Positions 11,527 through 21,459 of a DNA stretch of 64,000 nt are shown one piece after another; within the stretch, counting starts at the first letter, position 1; each line of letters opens with the position of its first letter. Origin of the DNA: Auriscalpium vulgare (lineage: Eukaryota > Basidiomycota > Agaricomycetes > Russulales > Auriscalpiaceae); contig JAHBBC010000038.1 of the NCBI GenBank assembly GCA_019915015.1, positions 62,001 to 126,000 on the forward strand. Reading direction: 5' to 3'. Made by a program: the position numbers and the translations under genes. A model generated the notes under the pieces. It had not been told where the DNA came from and did no database searches. It saw only the letters and a list, made by a program, of their open reading frames with translations.

Positions 11527-11898
11527 CTTTTGAAATCACGTGACATCGGCCCGCCGGCCTCGGTCCGCACCATCAGGTTTCACTACCACCCCGCAGCGTC
11601 TATTGAAAGCGCCCCAAACGCACTCGAAATAGCCTACACGCCCCACCAAGCGCCCCGAGCCACACGCCACAATCCTACGGCCCCGCACAGCAGTCACACA
11701 GCGGCTATCTGACTCGGAGCCACACGCCACAATCCTTCCCCGCCATGATGCGCCGCTGTCAATCACACTTCCCTTCTGCGTCCCCTGATTCCTCAATATT
11801 CCCCACATCTCGATCCACGATACGGTCCCGCCTACGTTAATCCACAGCCGTCCGAGATAGGCAGGAGCGCTACACAGCGAGCCAAGACCGCCCGTCGC
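11527..11898. other. Intergenic, nothing recognised
   Basis: Lies upstream of the truncated minus-strand gene and ends at the left tip of palindromic copy 2. A 20-base GAGCCACACGCCACAATCCT word occurs twice (near 11658 and 11717). Confidence 0.4.
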
Positions 11899-13076
11899 AA
11901 CACTGGGGAGTAGTTTAGTGCACTATGTCCCTACAGTTGTAACAAGTGGGTGGTGTCATAGGCAGGCAGGATAGTGAAGTGCAAGTATAGGGCAGTATAG
12001 TGCACTATAGTGCACTATGGTGTCCTTGGATGCACTATAGTAGTAGCATGACTGTAAGGACCATTGTATTTTTGCACCAATATAATGGGCTTTGAAAATG
12101 TTATAAATAATGGTGTAGATGCACAGGTGGAACTGCTATATAGATGTAATTCAGCAGAATATATCTGGTTAATGGTAGAGAGCTGTAAGGCAATCACTGT
12201 CCAATGGATCCCATGGGTTTATGTACTATAGTGAATCAATAATATATTACAGAAATGCTGGGATATATGCACCTTCTCTCCTTTCAAATGAGCTCTATAA
12301 ATTCGAATAATATTACAGCATGCGGCTTAGTATAGTGCATATGTAACCTGAATTTACCAGAATATAGGGGGTCATTTCTGAGGAGTTGTGCAGTGCACAC
12401 TGTATCAGATATTCATCTACTATAGTGATGTTATACTCTTTGAAGCTTTCTTAATTTGTTATGGGATGACTATATAGTACCGTACTTCTGATCCTTTGAT
12501 ACAGCCTAAATGATCCATATGTCCCTGTCCCATCTGCAGATACATCCAAGCATATGTGTGAACTGCAATGATTGTTTATTTTTCAATGAGCCATGATCCA
12601 TGAAGCTTACTTGAGCACAAGCTCATCCTCTGTAAAAGAAATAGACATTTATATCCATATGCCTGATCATAAACTGGATCACCCTGGGACAAGGATACCT
12701 CAGACTTTACAGGCTGTATGAGAGTGGAACTACAGCACTTTCTGCCAACTCTAGGTAGAATTCCCATATTTTGAGCATTGGGTGGGGCATGGTCTGTGAA
12801 TGCTCTATAATTACTGTGGATAATATTGACCAAGTACTGGAGAGCTATTGGACATATCATATGCTTTTGTGGCCAACCAATTAGATCACCACTATAGTGC
12901 ACAAACATATATGCCTTGGAGTGGCTCACCAATGGCTTCAGATATTATGATAAATTCAGACAGCAGTGGCATGCGTGGTAGATATGCCCACCTTTTTCGT
13001 CATGATTTATGAATGTCCAGTCATCCCATAACAAATTAAGAAAGCTTCAAAGAGTATAACATCACTATAGTAGATG
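11899..13076 (-). mobile_element. Long-TIR palindromic DNA element, copy 2 (inverted and truncated)
   Basis: Nearly identical to copy 1 at 5221-6950 but in the opposite orientation. One full arm (about 11899-12470) is followed by the reversed core, including the 118-codon frame at 12932-12576, and then only about 60 bases of the second arm (13017-13076). Relative to copy 1 it lacks about 22 bases near 12018. The left end CAACACTGGGGAGTAGTTTA matches the right end of copy 1. The truncated end abuts coding sequence of the dioxygenase gene directly. Confidence 0.85.
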
Positions 13077-13078
13077 GT

Positions 13079-14017
13079 TGTCCTCTCAATGAGTCCTGGA
13101 ACGCCGCCGCGGGGCGCGCCGCTACCCTCTTTGAGACCGCGCGCAAGTCTGGTGAGAAGCATCACGCGTTCCCTGACAAGCTAGTGCACCATCGGCGCGG
13201 CAACTTTACCACCGTCTCCTTCGGCGTCTCTTACGGCGGCGGCCAATTGGTGAGCACCGTCGACTCACGCCTCTGCAGGGCTGACTCATTAATCGCAAAG
13301 GCCCCCGGAGTCCTGCGGCAGTCGAAGGGTCGGCAGGCAGTGGTGGACCGCCTGCGTCGCTCGCGCGACGTCGACCGCATCGCCGGCCACCAGAGCAGTG
13401 CGTCGACCGTCTCCCATGCGTCAGCGTCAATTGACCATATAGCAGGGGGTCTATCCTCATATTTCCCGCAGCCCTATCAACATATGCGCGAGGGCATCAA
13501 AGCGCTGCGCGACGCGGACCCGACCCTCGAGCTGCCGTTCAAGTCAAGCGCGTATCCAACGGCGACCGCCAATCTGGGCCCGGACACGACATGCCTCGAC
13601 CACAACGATTGTACAAATTTCCCCAGCCTGGCGTGTGCCATCACGGCCCTGGGCGACTTTGACGCGGACAAGGGCGGCGAGCTCTACCTCTGGGACTTGG
13701 GCCTGCGCATTCGGTTCCCTGCGGGCTCCACAATACTCCTTTCCTCGGCAGGCCTTCGGCACGGCAACCTGCCTATCCAACCCGGCGAGCGAAGGTACTC
13801 GCTCACGCAATACTGCCCTGGAGGTTTGCTGCGATGGGTACGGCATGGGATGCGGCCCGCAGGCGACCTCTCCCCGGAGGAGCGCGAGCGCCTGGACGGA
13901 GTCAACGGCGAGGGTTGGGAGAACCAACTGAAGAGGTTGTCAAAGTACAACCAGCTCCAGGAGGACCGGGAGGCGCTCCTTCAGCGAGAGAGGGAGTTGT
14001 GGGGTAATGGGAAGTAG
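13079..14017 (+). pseudogene. 2OG-Fe(II) dioxygenase-like gene, 5' end cut by element copy 2
   Basis: An uninterrupted frame runs from the element boundary (starting PLNESWNAAAGRAATLFETA) to TAG at 14015-14017. Numbered from a GTG at 13184, the motif HND (His140, Asp142) precedes ELYLWDLGLRIRFPAGSTIL, then RHG (His193) and ERRYSLTQY. This is the HxD...H arrangement of a double-stranded beta-helix dioxygenase, with a basic residue (Arg203/204) in the 2-oxoglutarate-binding position. Agaricomycete genomes carry many copies of this type, and some TET/JBP-like members travel with KDZ transposons (Iyer and colleagues); assignment to TET/JBP is a possibility only. No start codon remains upstream, so the N-terminus is lost. 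The metal site looks intact. The last 40 residues form a Glu/Arg-rich helix. Confidence 0.7.
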
Positions 14018-14280
14018 GCCCGCAGCGTACGCCCTTTCGTCTCTTTGTGTACTCTTTTATTGTACATAGAATGGTAGGATTTCGATACGTAACATGCAGG
14101 GCCTGGTCAGAGCCTTCAAAGCAAATCGGAAAGCCCCGGCGGGGTGTCAATAAGTGTCGATAAACAAAGACTGTTAGGCAACGCGTCCCCTCGAACAAGC
14201 TCGATGCCCTCTCCCTCAGACTCGTTGTCGCCGAACCCACCCGTACGAAATCCCCTCGCCGTCGCGCCGTTGAACACAAG

Positions 14281-17092
14281 ATGGCCCGACGCGGATCTGC
14301 CAGGCTAACGGAAGCCGCGAAGAAAAGGCGACAGGACAGGCAAGTCCGACTGACGACCGCCATTGTCGACGCGCAAACAGAATATTATGCCAAGGCCGCA
14401 GAGATTGCAGTCGAGCATGGTCGGTGAGTGATCTCTTCTAGAGCTCAATTCCAAAATTGACGTGGCTTTCAGGTCGCTGCCCTGGGTTGTCGGACAACTG
14501 CACCTCGGAGGTCGACGCCTTACGAAAAAGCGCGCCGCTAGTTCCTGGAGCACGTTTTTAGGCTGCCAGCTCAGGATGTTGAACCAGGGTACGAGCCACG
14601 TAGCCTCATTTTGTAGTCAACGGACCGCTGAAACTCCTACAGGTAAGGCAAAAGGCGACAAGCTGTCGATCAGCAAATTCCTTGAAGAGAACAAGGCGCA
14701 ACTGCAAGAGAAGTACGAGCAACTCACCGAGGCGGAGAAGGCTGCCCTCAAGGAGGACGGGGAGCGCAACCGCGAGGAGAGGGTCGTCCTTCCCATGCGG
14801 AAGTCCGAGAAGTCCGTGCAGAAGGATTTCCACGAGACGTTCAAGGCGGTTGTGAACGAGGTGAGCCAGGCACATCCCTTTCCCATTGCCCGGGCTCAAA
14901 GGCGACTAGGTGCACGGCGGCCTCCAGCGGACGCAAGGCGAGGCGATGATGATCGGCGTCCGTGGCGAGGTCACCCAGTACGGCGCGCTGATGGGCACCC
15001 GCAGGTAGTAGGGTGGTAATGTGTCAGATACCAGATCCCTAGAGCGCTGGTGAGGGTACCGTGATGTGTGCGAGTGAGCGTCAGGGTCCCGAAGACAATC
15101 GGAGTGCGTCTCCGACGAGTGTGGGGAGGTGTGCGATCGGATGCGCTGGTCGGAATGCGTGATCGGTCGGAGAGTCGTCGATGAGGGGTCGGAGGCGCAG
15201 ATGCGATGGTCGGAATGTGTGGACAAGTGGTGCAAGTGGTGCGATCGAGGCTGCGACCGCTGCGAGACGACGGAGTCAAGACTGCGGTCTCCGAGGTCGC
15301 AAGACGGTCGGAGCGACGAAGTGCGAGGGCAACGGCTAATGGGACGACGATGGAACAAGATGAGAGCGAGGAGAACGATAAGCTGAGTGCGGGACGACGA
15401 CGACAAAGACAAAGGCAAAGGCAAAGGCGACAGAGCTAGCCTCGAGCTAACTATACGATAGAGACGAGGCGTTATGGGCGTCGAATGAGATCTGAACCGT
15501 GCGGGGGGAACCGAATCTGTATTGCAGCATGGATGCGACCGCTATTTATACGTCTCGACCGCTACAGTACGAGTCCGATCAAGAATAAAGTCGGAACAAA
15601 GGAAAACGGTCGGAACAAAAGCAAACGATGGTGCGCAAGTCGCACATGGTACAGACAATGGAGGAGAGTCAATAGAACATATCAGAAGGTCTGCGAGGCT
15701 GTAGAGAACAATGTAGAGCAAGTGATCAGCGCTGTCAGAAGGGCAGTGCAAGCGCATGGAAAATGATCTGCGCTGTCAAGAAGTGTGGGAGAGACATCCT
15801 ACAATGTCGAACAAGACAATACGACCAGAATAGGAGGCAATGGAGGTGTGGCGAGTGGTAGAATGCACTCCGACGTGCGAGGGGGTCGCAGGTGAGTGTT
15901 GTGATCTTGCGACTCGTCAAACGGTCGGAAGAATGCTCCGGTAGTACGTGTGCGATGGTCGGAGCGGCGGAGGGATAATCGGAGCGCTGACGCGACCGCA
16001 GTACGATCGGGATCGAAGGAATGTGGCGCAAACTCGAGAGCTGGGCTAGACAATGGTCGGAGGACAATGGCGCGACTGTGGGGGTACTCGGAAGTCGCAG
16101 AGACGTCGGAGAGGCGTGGTGCACATGCTGAAACGACGATCTCAATGATCGAAATGTCTGATGTAATTTCGACGCGTTGTGACAACTGTGGGAGACGCTG
16201 TGCTCGAGGTTGCGTGGCGGCAGTCGGAACGATGAGCAAGTGGTCGGATGACTGTGTGTGATGCATGCGACGGAGTTGCTGGTCTGAGCGTGGTGTCGAA
16301 GGTATGATTCCGATTGTGCGACAGCTCTGTGAGACTCCAACGGTCGGAACTCTGGCTCCGATCTTGCAAGCGGTCGGAGGAACCAATCGGACGGTCGGAG
16401 CACTGCTGCGTGACGCTGCGATCTCCGGAATTGCGTATCTGTCGACTTGACGAAAGTGCGAAAATTCCGTAACGATCGCCTCACAGCGCGGGGCGAGGCG
16501 TATCAGCGCCCGAAATATACGTCTCCCCGAAAGTGAAGGCCTTCCTCGCCAAGTCCTTCAACCTCACCCCCGATCAATTCGCACTCAAGCTTGAGGCCTT
16601 CGTTCTCGCGGACCTCGGTCAAGGTAAGCCGCCCCCTCCTGATCAATCGCTATCTGTGCTCACAACCTGTAGATCATGCCTCGAGGGCGAAGAGGAGTAT
16701 GACGGAGGATCAGAGTACCGCGAGGACGTGTATACAAGACGGCCACGGTGCGTACCTACTTGGTTGACGGGGTGTACGTTACACTGACCCGTCGGTAATC
16801 AGACTCGATCCTCTTCAAGACCAAGGGTGTCAAGCCCGGTTCCATCAAGATGAACTATCGAAGCCTCAAGCGGCAGGAGCTCACCACCCTCCTCAGAGCC
16901 CTCGAGAACCAGACGTGCCGATGGGAGAAGATGACCGAGACGTGGAGGTCGCTGCGCGTATCCAGCACAACCAGGAGCGGCAGCAGGGTGGGGAGGAGGT
17001 GTACATCTACCAAAAGGCCAGGAAGGCCGCAGCTGCGCCTTCTGACGCCGTCGTCGGCCCCTCCGCTTCGCCGAACGCCCTGCCCTCGTCTT
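14281..17092 (+). pseudogene. Helical agaricomycete gene split by a 1.5-kb insertion
   Basis: The 5' half has four exons with clean phases: 14281-14423 (MARRGSARLTEAAKKRRQ), 14473-14588, 14643-14860 (FLEENKAQLQEKYEQLTEAE, resembling an HMG-box-like helical segment) and 14910-15008, ending VRGEVTQYGALMGTRR and a stop. Coding resumes near 16506 (YVSPKVKAFLAKSFNLTPDQ) with further exons near 16674 and 16801 (GVKPGSIKMNYRSLKRQEL), then needs a frame change near 16920 to read VAARIQHNQERQQ and end near 17092. The series "TRG..., FE.(Y/F)(L/V)L, K.MNY" is one I recall from an unnamed mushroom family. No splice pair joins 15005 to 16506 in phase, so this is an interruption and not an intron. Function unknown. 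Confidence 0.6.
15009..16505. repeat. Insertion rich in GGTCGGA words
   Basis: About 1.5 kb of non-coding sequence with some twenty occurrences of TCGGA, mostly as GGTCGGA followed by AC, AG, AT or GC, spread irregularly over its whole length. A (CAAAGG)n-like run lies near 15410. It separates two halves of one gene. A transposon LTR or an unknown repeat are both possible; I saw no clear terminal repeat or target duplication. Confidence 0.55.
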
Positions 17093-17952
17093 AGTTCCCA
17101 GCCCCATCGTACCACCCCCAGTCACACATAAGTTAGGCCTGTAAGGCTGAAATATATTGATTTCTTGCTGTCCTTGTAGGATACTTTACACTGCGTGGTT
17201 TGAGAGCAAACAGAGCGATCGAGACACGTCCGGCATGAGGGCCCAAGGCGTCTCGACTTGCAAAGAAAAATGGGTTGGCGGTCACGTGACCGTGTTGACT
17301 TTGCTGTAACATAGCCATCCGTGACACGTACACAATACATGACCAATCTTATTGCATTGCAAGGCTAGGTAATGTACAGACTGCTAGCTACAAGGGAAGG
17401 GAGACAGAATGCGAGCTCATAGTCTGCAACGGCGACGACGGGTCTTGGCGCGGTGAGCGGGACGGGTGCCGGCGGTCCGGGGAAGGGGCCGCAGCATCTC
17501 TCGGCAGAGCGCCTGGAACCGACCTGCCGCCGGCGCCGCAATGTTCCGCGCACGTGATGTTGGTTCGTTTTCGAGCACTCGTGAATCCCTCTGTAGCCCT
17601 TTCCCCCCTGCCCCGCTTGCTTAGCTAATAGCACCATCGCATTCCCCTTGTAAATACGGTTCCAATGATATATACATGATGCTATATACACGAGGGGACG
17701 GGGGAAGGGTCGAGCTTGTCGACGACGACCCTTAGCGCGCGGCGGGGGCTGTTAGCGCCGGTGACGACAGGCGCGGGAACGCCGGCGACAGGGCAGGCAC
17801 GTGCTTGATGGCGATGATCTGGCACCATCTCCCACTGTGCCCTTATCTCTTGATCTCCCGGGGGGCGACTGCTGGGGGAAGTGCTGCCGTAGTGAGGATA
17901 GAGCTAATGAAGATAGTTAGCCTGGCCATAGCACCAAGACTACCCGGGCTAC
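17093..17952. other. Region without a supportable gene
   Basis: Only short overlapping frames. The segment lies beyond the last coding similarity of both neighbours; the expected second half of the mariner transposase is absent. Confidence 0.4.
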
Positions 17953-18615
17953 TTACCTTAGGTAAGAGGTACCGAAGAATTCGAAGCCATCAACAGATCC
18001 CGGCACAGCACGCGCAGCAATGTAGCCTTCAGTGGTGATAGCAGCGACGAGGGAGAACCGTTCGCCACGAACGAAGACTTGGCTCATCTCGGCCCGCTGT
18101 CCAACCATAGCACGCCCGCGACGCCGACACGTAGTGCGATCATTCTCGCTAGCTTCGTCGACAAAGACGAGTTGACTGCCGTCCCGCAAGAACATGTCGC
18201 GGACCATCTCCAGCCAGTCGGCTCTTGCAGCTTCGTCACGTTCCTTGGCCAAACGGTGCAGAAGCTTCAGTGTCAGCCCGGCCTGCTGCAGGTTGAGATG
18301 AATGGCGGGAATGGAGATTTGGACGTCGTGATGGATTGCAAGGTACAGCTGGAGCTCATCGAGATATGTGTCCGGGTGCATAGTGTAGACCTCCACCATT
18401 GCATTCAGAAGTAGGTGCGTGATGATGCGAACACGACCACGGAGAGGGGAAGGAGGCCGCTGGACAGTACCGAACTCGTCCATGATTGCGCGCCAGCGGT
18501 AGAGGCTCCTGCGCGAGACCTGCAGGGCGTCGATGATGTCTTCCTCGTCCCAGCCGCTCTCCCATAGTCGCAGAGCGACCTCCTTGAGGTCTTTGCTGAT
18601 ATGCCGGAAGCCCAT
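17953..18615 (-). pseudogene. Tc1/mariner-type transposase, C-terminal half missing
   Basis: Begins with ATG at 18615 (MGFRHISKDLKEVALRLWES). An HTH segment follows (DALQVSRRSLYRWRAIMDEF), then a second winged region (TYLDELQLYLAIHHDVQIS), then LVFVDEASENDRTTCRRRGR with the first catalytic Asp of the DDE fold and the typical Arg/Gly-rich strand. The frame ends after DGFEFFGTSYLR at a TAA, inside a good splice donor (AG/GTAAGTA), but no downstream exon with the second Asp and the final Asp or Glu was found to 17365. Either the 3' half was lost or a long intron was disrupted. About 220 of an expected 330-350 residues remain. Composition is like the GC-rich host genes. Confidence 0.75.
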
Positions 18616-18791
18616 TGAGTTATCAGAGAAGAGCAGACAAAGTACAATAGAAGGTAGAGACGGAGCAGTCGACGCGCTGGCAGCGCAGGCGCGTCGCTGG
18701 CGGCACCGCAGCGTCCCGATTAGGAAAATTTCGCGGTACCGCACCTCACGAAAAAAATCGGGCCGTGCCAATGTTTTCTGAAAGCGCTGTA

Positions 18792-19788
18792 AGACTTGTA
18801 GTATTTTTTTCATGACCCAAGCCCCCCTTCAATTCTTCTCAAACACATTTTCTTTAGCATTTATGCTGTTGGAATAGTATTGATCCCCACATTTTGACCA
18901 CTTATGTATACATTTGGTTTGGTCTGACTGCTGTAGATACCCAGTCAAAATCAAACTACCCTCTAACATTATATTCTATATTTAGCATATTATTCTTTGA
19001 AGTTATTGGAAGACTGCATTCAATTATCTACCAAAAGAATGAAGTGTGCCTAATAGCTCTCCAGAATTTGGTCAATAAAATACCCAAATATTTCAGAGCA
19101 CGTACAGACCATGCCCCACCGACCCCTGAAGGTATCAAGATTTTGCAAGGACTTGGTAGATGTTACTGTACTTCCACTCTGATACAGCTTCTACTAGTAC
19201 TAGTACTGACCTTGTCCCAGATGCATGTGCAATATCAAATGGTCCTTTCTTTTTCCACTGAACCATCACTTGTGATATGAGCTTAGTCAAGCATAAGCCT
19301 ATGCTAACTGAGAATCAAGCCATTCATATGTACTTGTACAAGCCTGGGACCATTCTATATCTTAGAGGCTGTATCAGAGTGGAAGTACAGTGATTTCTAC
19401 TAAGTCTTTGTATGATTTCAATACTTATAGGAGTTGGTGGGGCATGGTCTGTGAGTGCTCTGAAATTTTGGAGGATTTTAATAACCAGATGCTGGAGAGC
19501 TATTTGGATACTCCATTATTTTGGGCCAAAACATATAAATGATGAATATATATGTGTTGAATGCAGCCTACCAATGACTTCAAGAAATAATATGCTAAAT
19601 ATGGAATATAATGGTAGAGACTAGTTACATTTTGACTGCGTATTAACGGCAGTCAGACCATGCCAAATGTATACAACAGTAGTCAAAATGTGTGTATCAA
19701 TACTATTTCAATAGCATAAATACTAAAGAAATTGTGTTGGAGAGGAATTGAGGGGTGGCTTGGGTCATGAAAAAAGTACTACAAGTCT
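18792..19788. mobile_element. 997-bp MITE with about 160-bp TIRs and a TA target duplication
   Basis: Left arm 18792-18955 and right arm 19625-19788 are imperfect reverse complements starting AGACTTGTAGTA. TA dinucleotides at 18790-18791 and 19789-19790 flank them, the mariner hallmark. The interior is itself a palindrome: 19050-19205 matches the reverse complement of about 19350-19515 (AATAGCTCTCCAG...ACAGACCATGCCCCACC). The same core word series occurs once, with part of its mirror image, in the 5.2-kb element. Frames of 128 and 70 codons in the interior carry no enzyme motif. AT-rich. Confidence 0.85.
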
Positions 19789-19790
19789 TA

Positions 19791-20404
19791 AAGTATTCAG
19801 AGCTATCTGTGTACAAATTCTGGGAGCTTAGGTAAAGAAGATCATGACTGCAGGATATTCCTTATCAGATACTCTCTTGTTCAGTAGTTCCGTTTAGCTC
19901 TCACGGCAATAGACTGGGCTTGGGACAGTATTTATATATGGCCTACATGTAAGCCTTTATCATACATGTACTGTATTGCTGTCATTGAGTTCTCCCAGGG
20001 CCTACAGAGAGGATTATATAGTAGCGCGAATGATTAAAAATGACATTTGTTGGGACCGTGGGAACATTTCGACGCGTGGGAGCGTATATCGGCTAGCACG
20101 TGATGCCTCCAGATATATTCCGATTTTTCCACATTTCTCCCTAATTTTCCAAGCCCTACGGGCAGCTAATCATAGTACCGGTAACCATTTAAAATGACTC
20201 GTTTACGTCCCGTACCCGTGGGAACCGACATCAACTGAATTTTTTCACTATTTTAGCCGATTTTAGCCGATTTTTCCGTATCCAATAGCATCACAACATT
20301 TTTCTCCCCCCACTCATTTTATATGTTGCTTATATAATCCATTTGTTACCGGTCTATTATTGAAATGGTCCGACCGGTCACTACCGGTCTTATTTCTTAT
20401 TATC
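19791..20404. other. Intergenic AT-rich, nothing recognised
   Basis: No frame with coding character was seen. A short tandem TTTTAGCCGA word occurs near 20252-20272. Confidence 0.4.
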
Positions 20405-20788
20405 CTACAGGGACGCCTGGTTCTTCCCCTTTTCCTCCGCAGTGATGCGGGGCGGCGACGGCGGCGCCGGGGACGCTGACGACTTGGTCTTCCAGCGCGC
20501 GTTCAGCGCTTCCTTGACGTCAGCAACCAACTGGGTCGAGGGCCCTGCGTTGCTAGACGGCGTAGGTGCGACCGCCTGACTGTACGTCTGCTTAGGGGGT
20601 ATCGTGTTGACGCTCCCCTGTCCGTCGTTAGGCAGTGATGCCCGTCCGACATTCTGGTTCGTCTTTTCAGACTGACCAGGATCCGCTGGGTTAGCGGATG
20701 TCCCGCCCTTCTTCGCGCTGAGGCGATCGGAGGAGCCGGAGACCCCACCGGCGGTGGGGATCTTGCTCTTTGCGCTATTCTTTACCAT
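20405..20788 (-). CDS. Small basic, low-complexity hypothetical protein
   Basis: From ATG at 20788 the frame gives 127 residues: a Lys/Ser/Gly-rich N-terminus (MVKNSAKSKIPTAGG), a Gln/Ser/Thr middle (PKQTYSQAVAP) and a tail ending ITAEEKGKNQASL. The ATG follows a possible splice acceptor (TTACAG), so an upstream exon may exist. The style resembles the N-terminus of non-LTR retroelement ORFs, but no zinc knuckle or polymerase follows. It could be a remnant; function unknown. Confidence 0.35.
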   Translation of the reverse strand: MVKNSAKSKIPTAGGVSGSSDRLSAKKGGTSANPADPGQSEKTNQNVGRASLPNDGQGSVNTIPPKQTYSQAVAPTPSSNAGPSTQLVADVKEALNARWKTKSSASPAPPSPPRITAEEKGKNQASL

Positions 20789-21459
20789 CTGTAACCTTGT
20801 AGTTAGTAACTCGAATAAATCGATTTGCTCACTATAAAGGACGTTCAAAAAAGTGTGATGTTGATGTTTTGTTGTCTTACGGTTCACACGAGAGAACGCG
20901 ACCAGTGTGCTATGATTGTAGACGATGGATGCGTACAGGATGTGATGGATGTAAGTTGCCACCTCCCTGCCCAAGGGAGGCAGCCTAGGTACTACAACCC
21001 AAACAGGCGTCAACACCTTGTTTAGGTAACTGTGCGAGCTCGTGGCCGCTACAGTTCCCCGACACGCTGGCTCTCAGCGTCGGGGCCCGCGCTAGACGAC
21101 CGCAAGTCGTCAGCGCCGCGTCCGTCTTTCTCGTACACTCTTACACCAACCTGACCTGACCCTACCCAAACCTACCTAGGTTGCTAAATGGGCCCTTAGT
21201 ATCTTAGAGTACCTACACATGATCTATTCATGCAAAGCCTCCTCACATTACTCTCAGGTTGTGTGATGTGGCTTACATTTAATGAAAAGTTGCAACCCTA
21301 GCAAATACAAGCATAGGGTGAAAGGGCTATGGTAAAAACCTATGTCATGCTACAAGACACTAAGTTTGGCCTACATTGTGTTATGAAACCATAGATAAGC
21401 TAAAGACTCTATATACACCTATATCTCCTGCGGCATATCCTGTGTAGCAGCCACTCATG
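20789..21459. other. Intergenic, nothing recognised
   Basis: Contains the 3' flank of the left NLR gene. No coding or RNA signal was supported. Confidence 0.4.

Noticed and set aside
15009..16505. The 1.5-kb GGTCGGA-rich stretch as a long intron
   Set aside because: No donor and acceptor pair at the two edges restores the reading frame.
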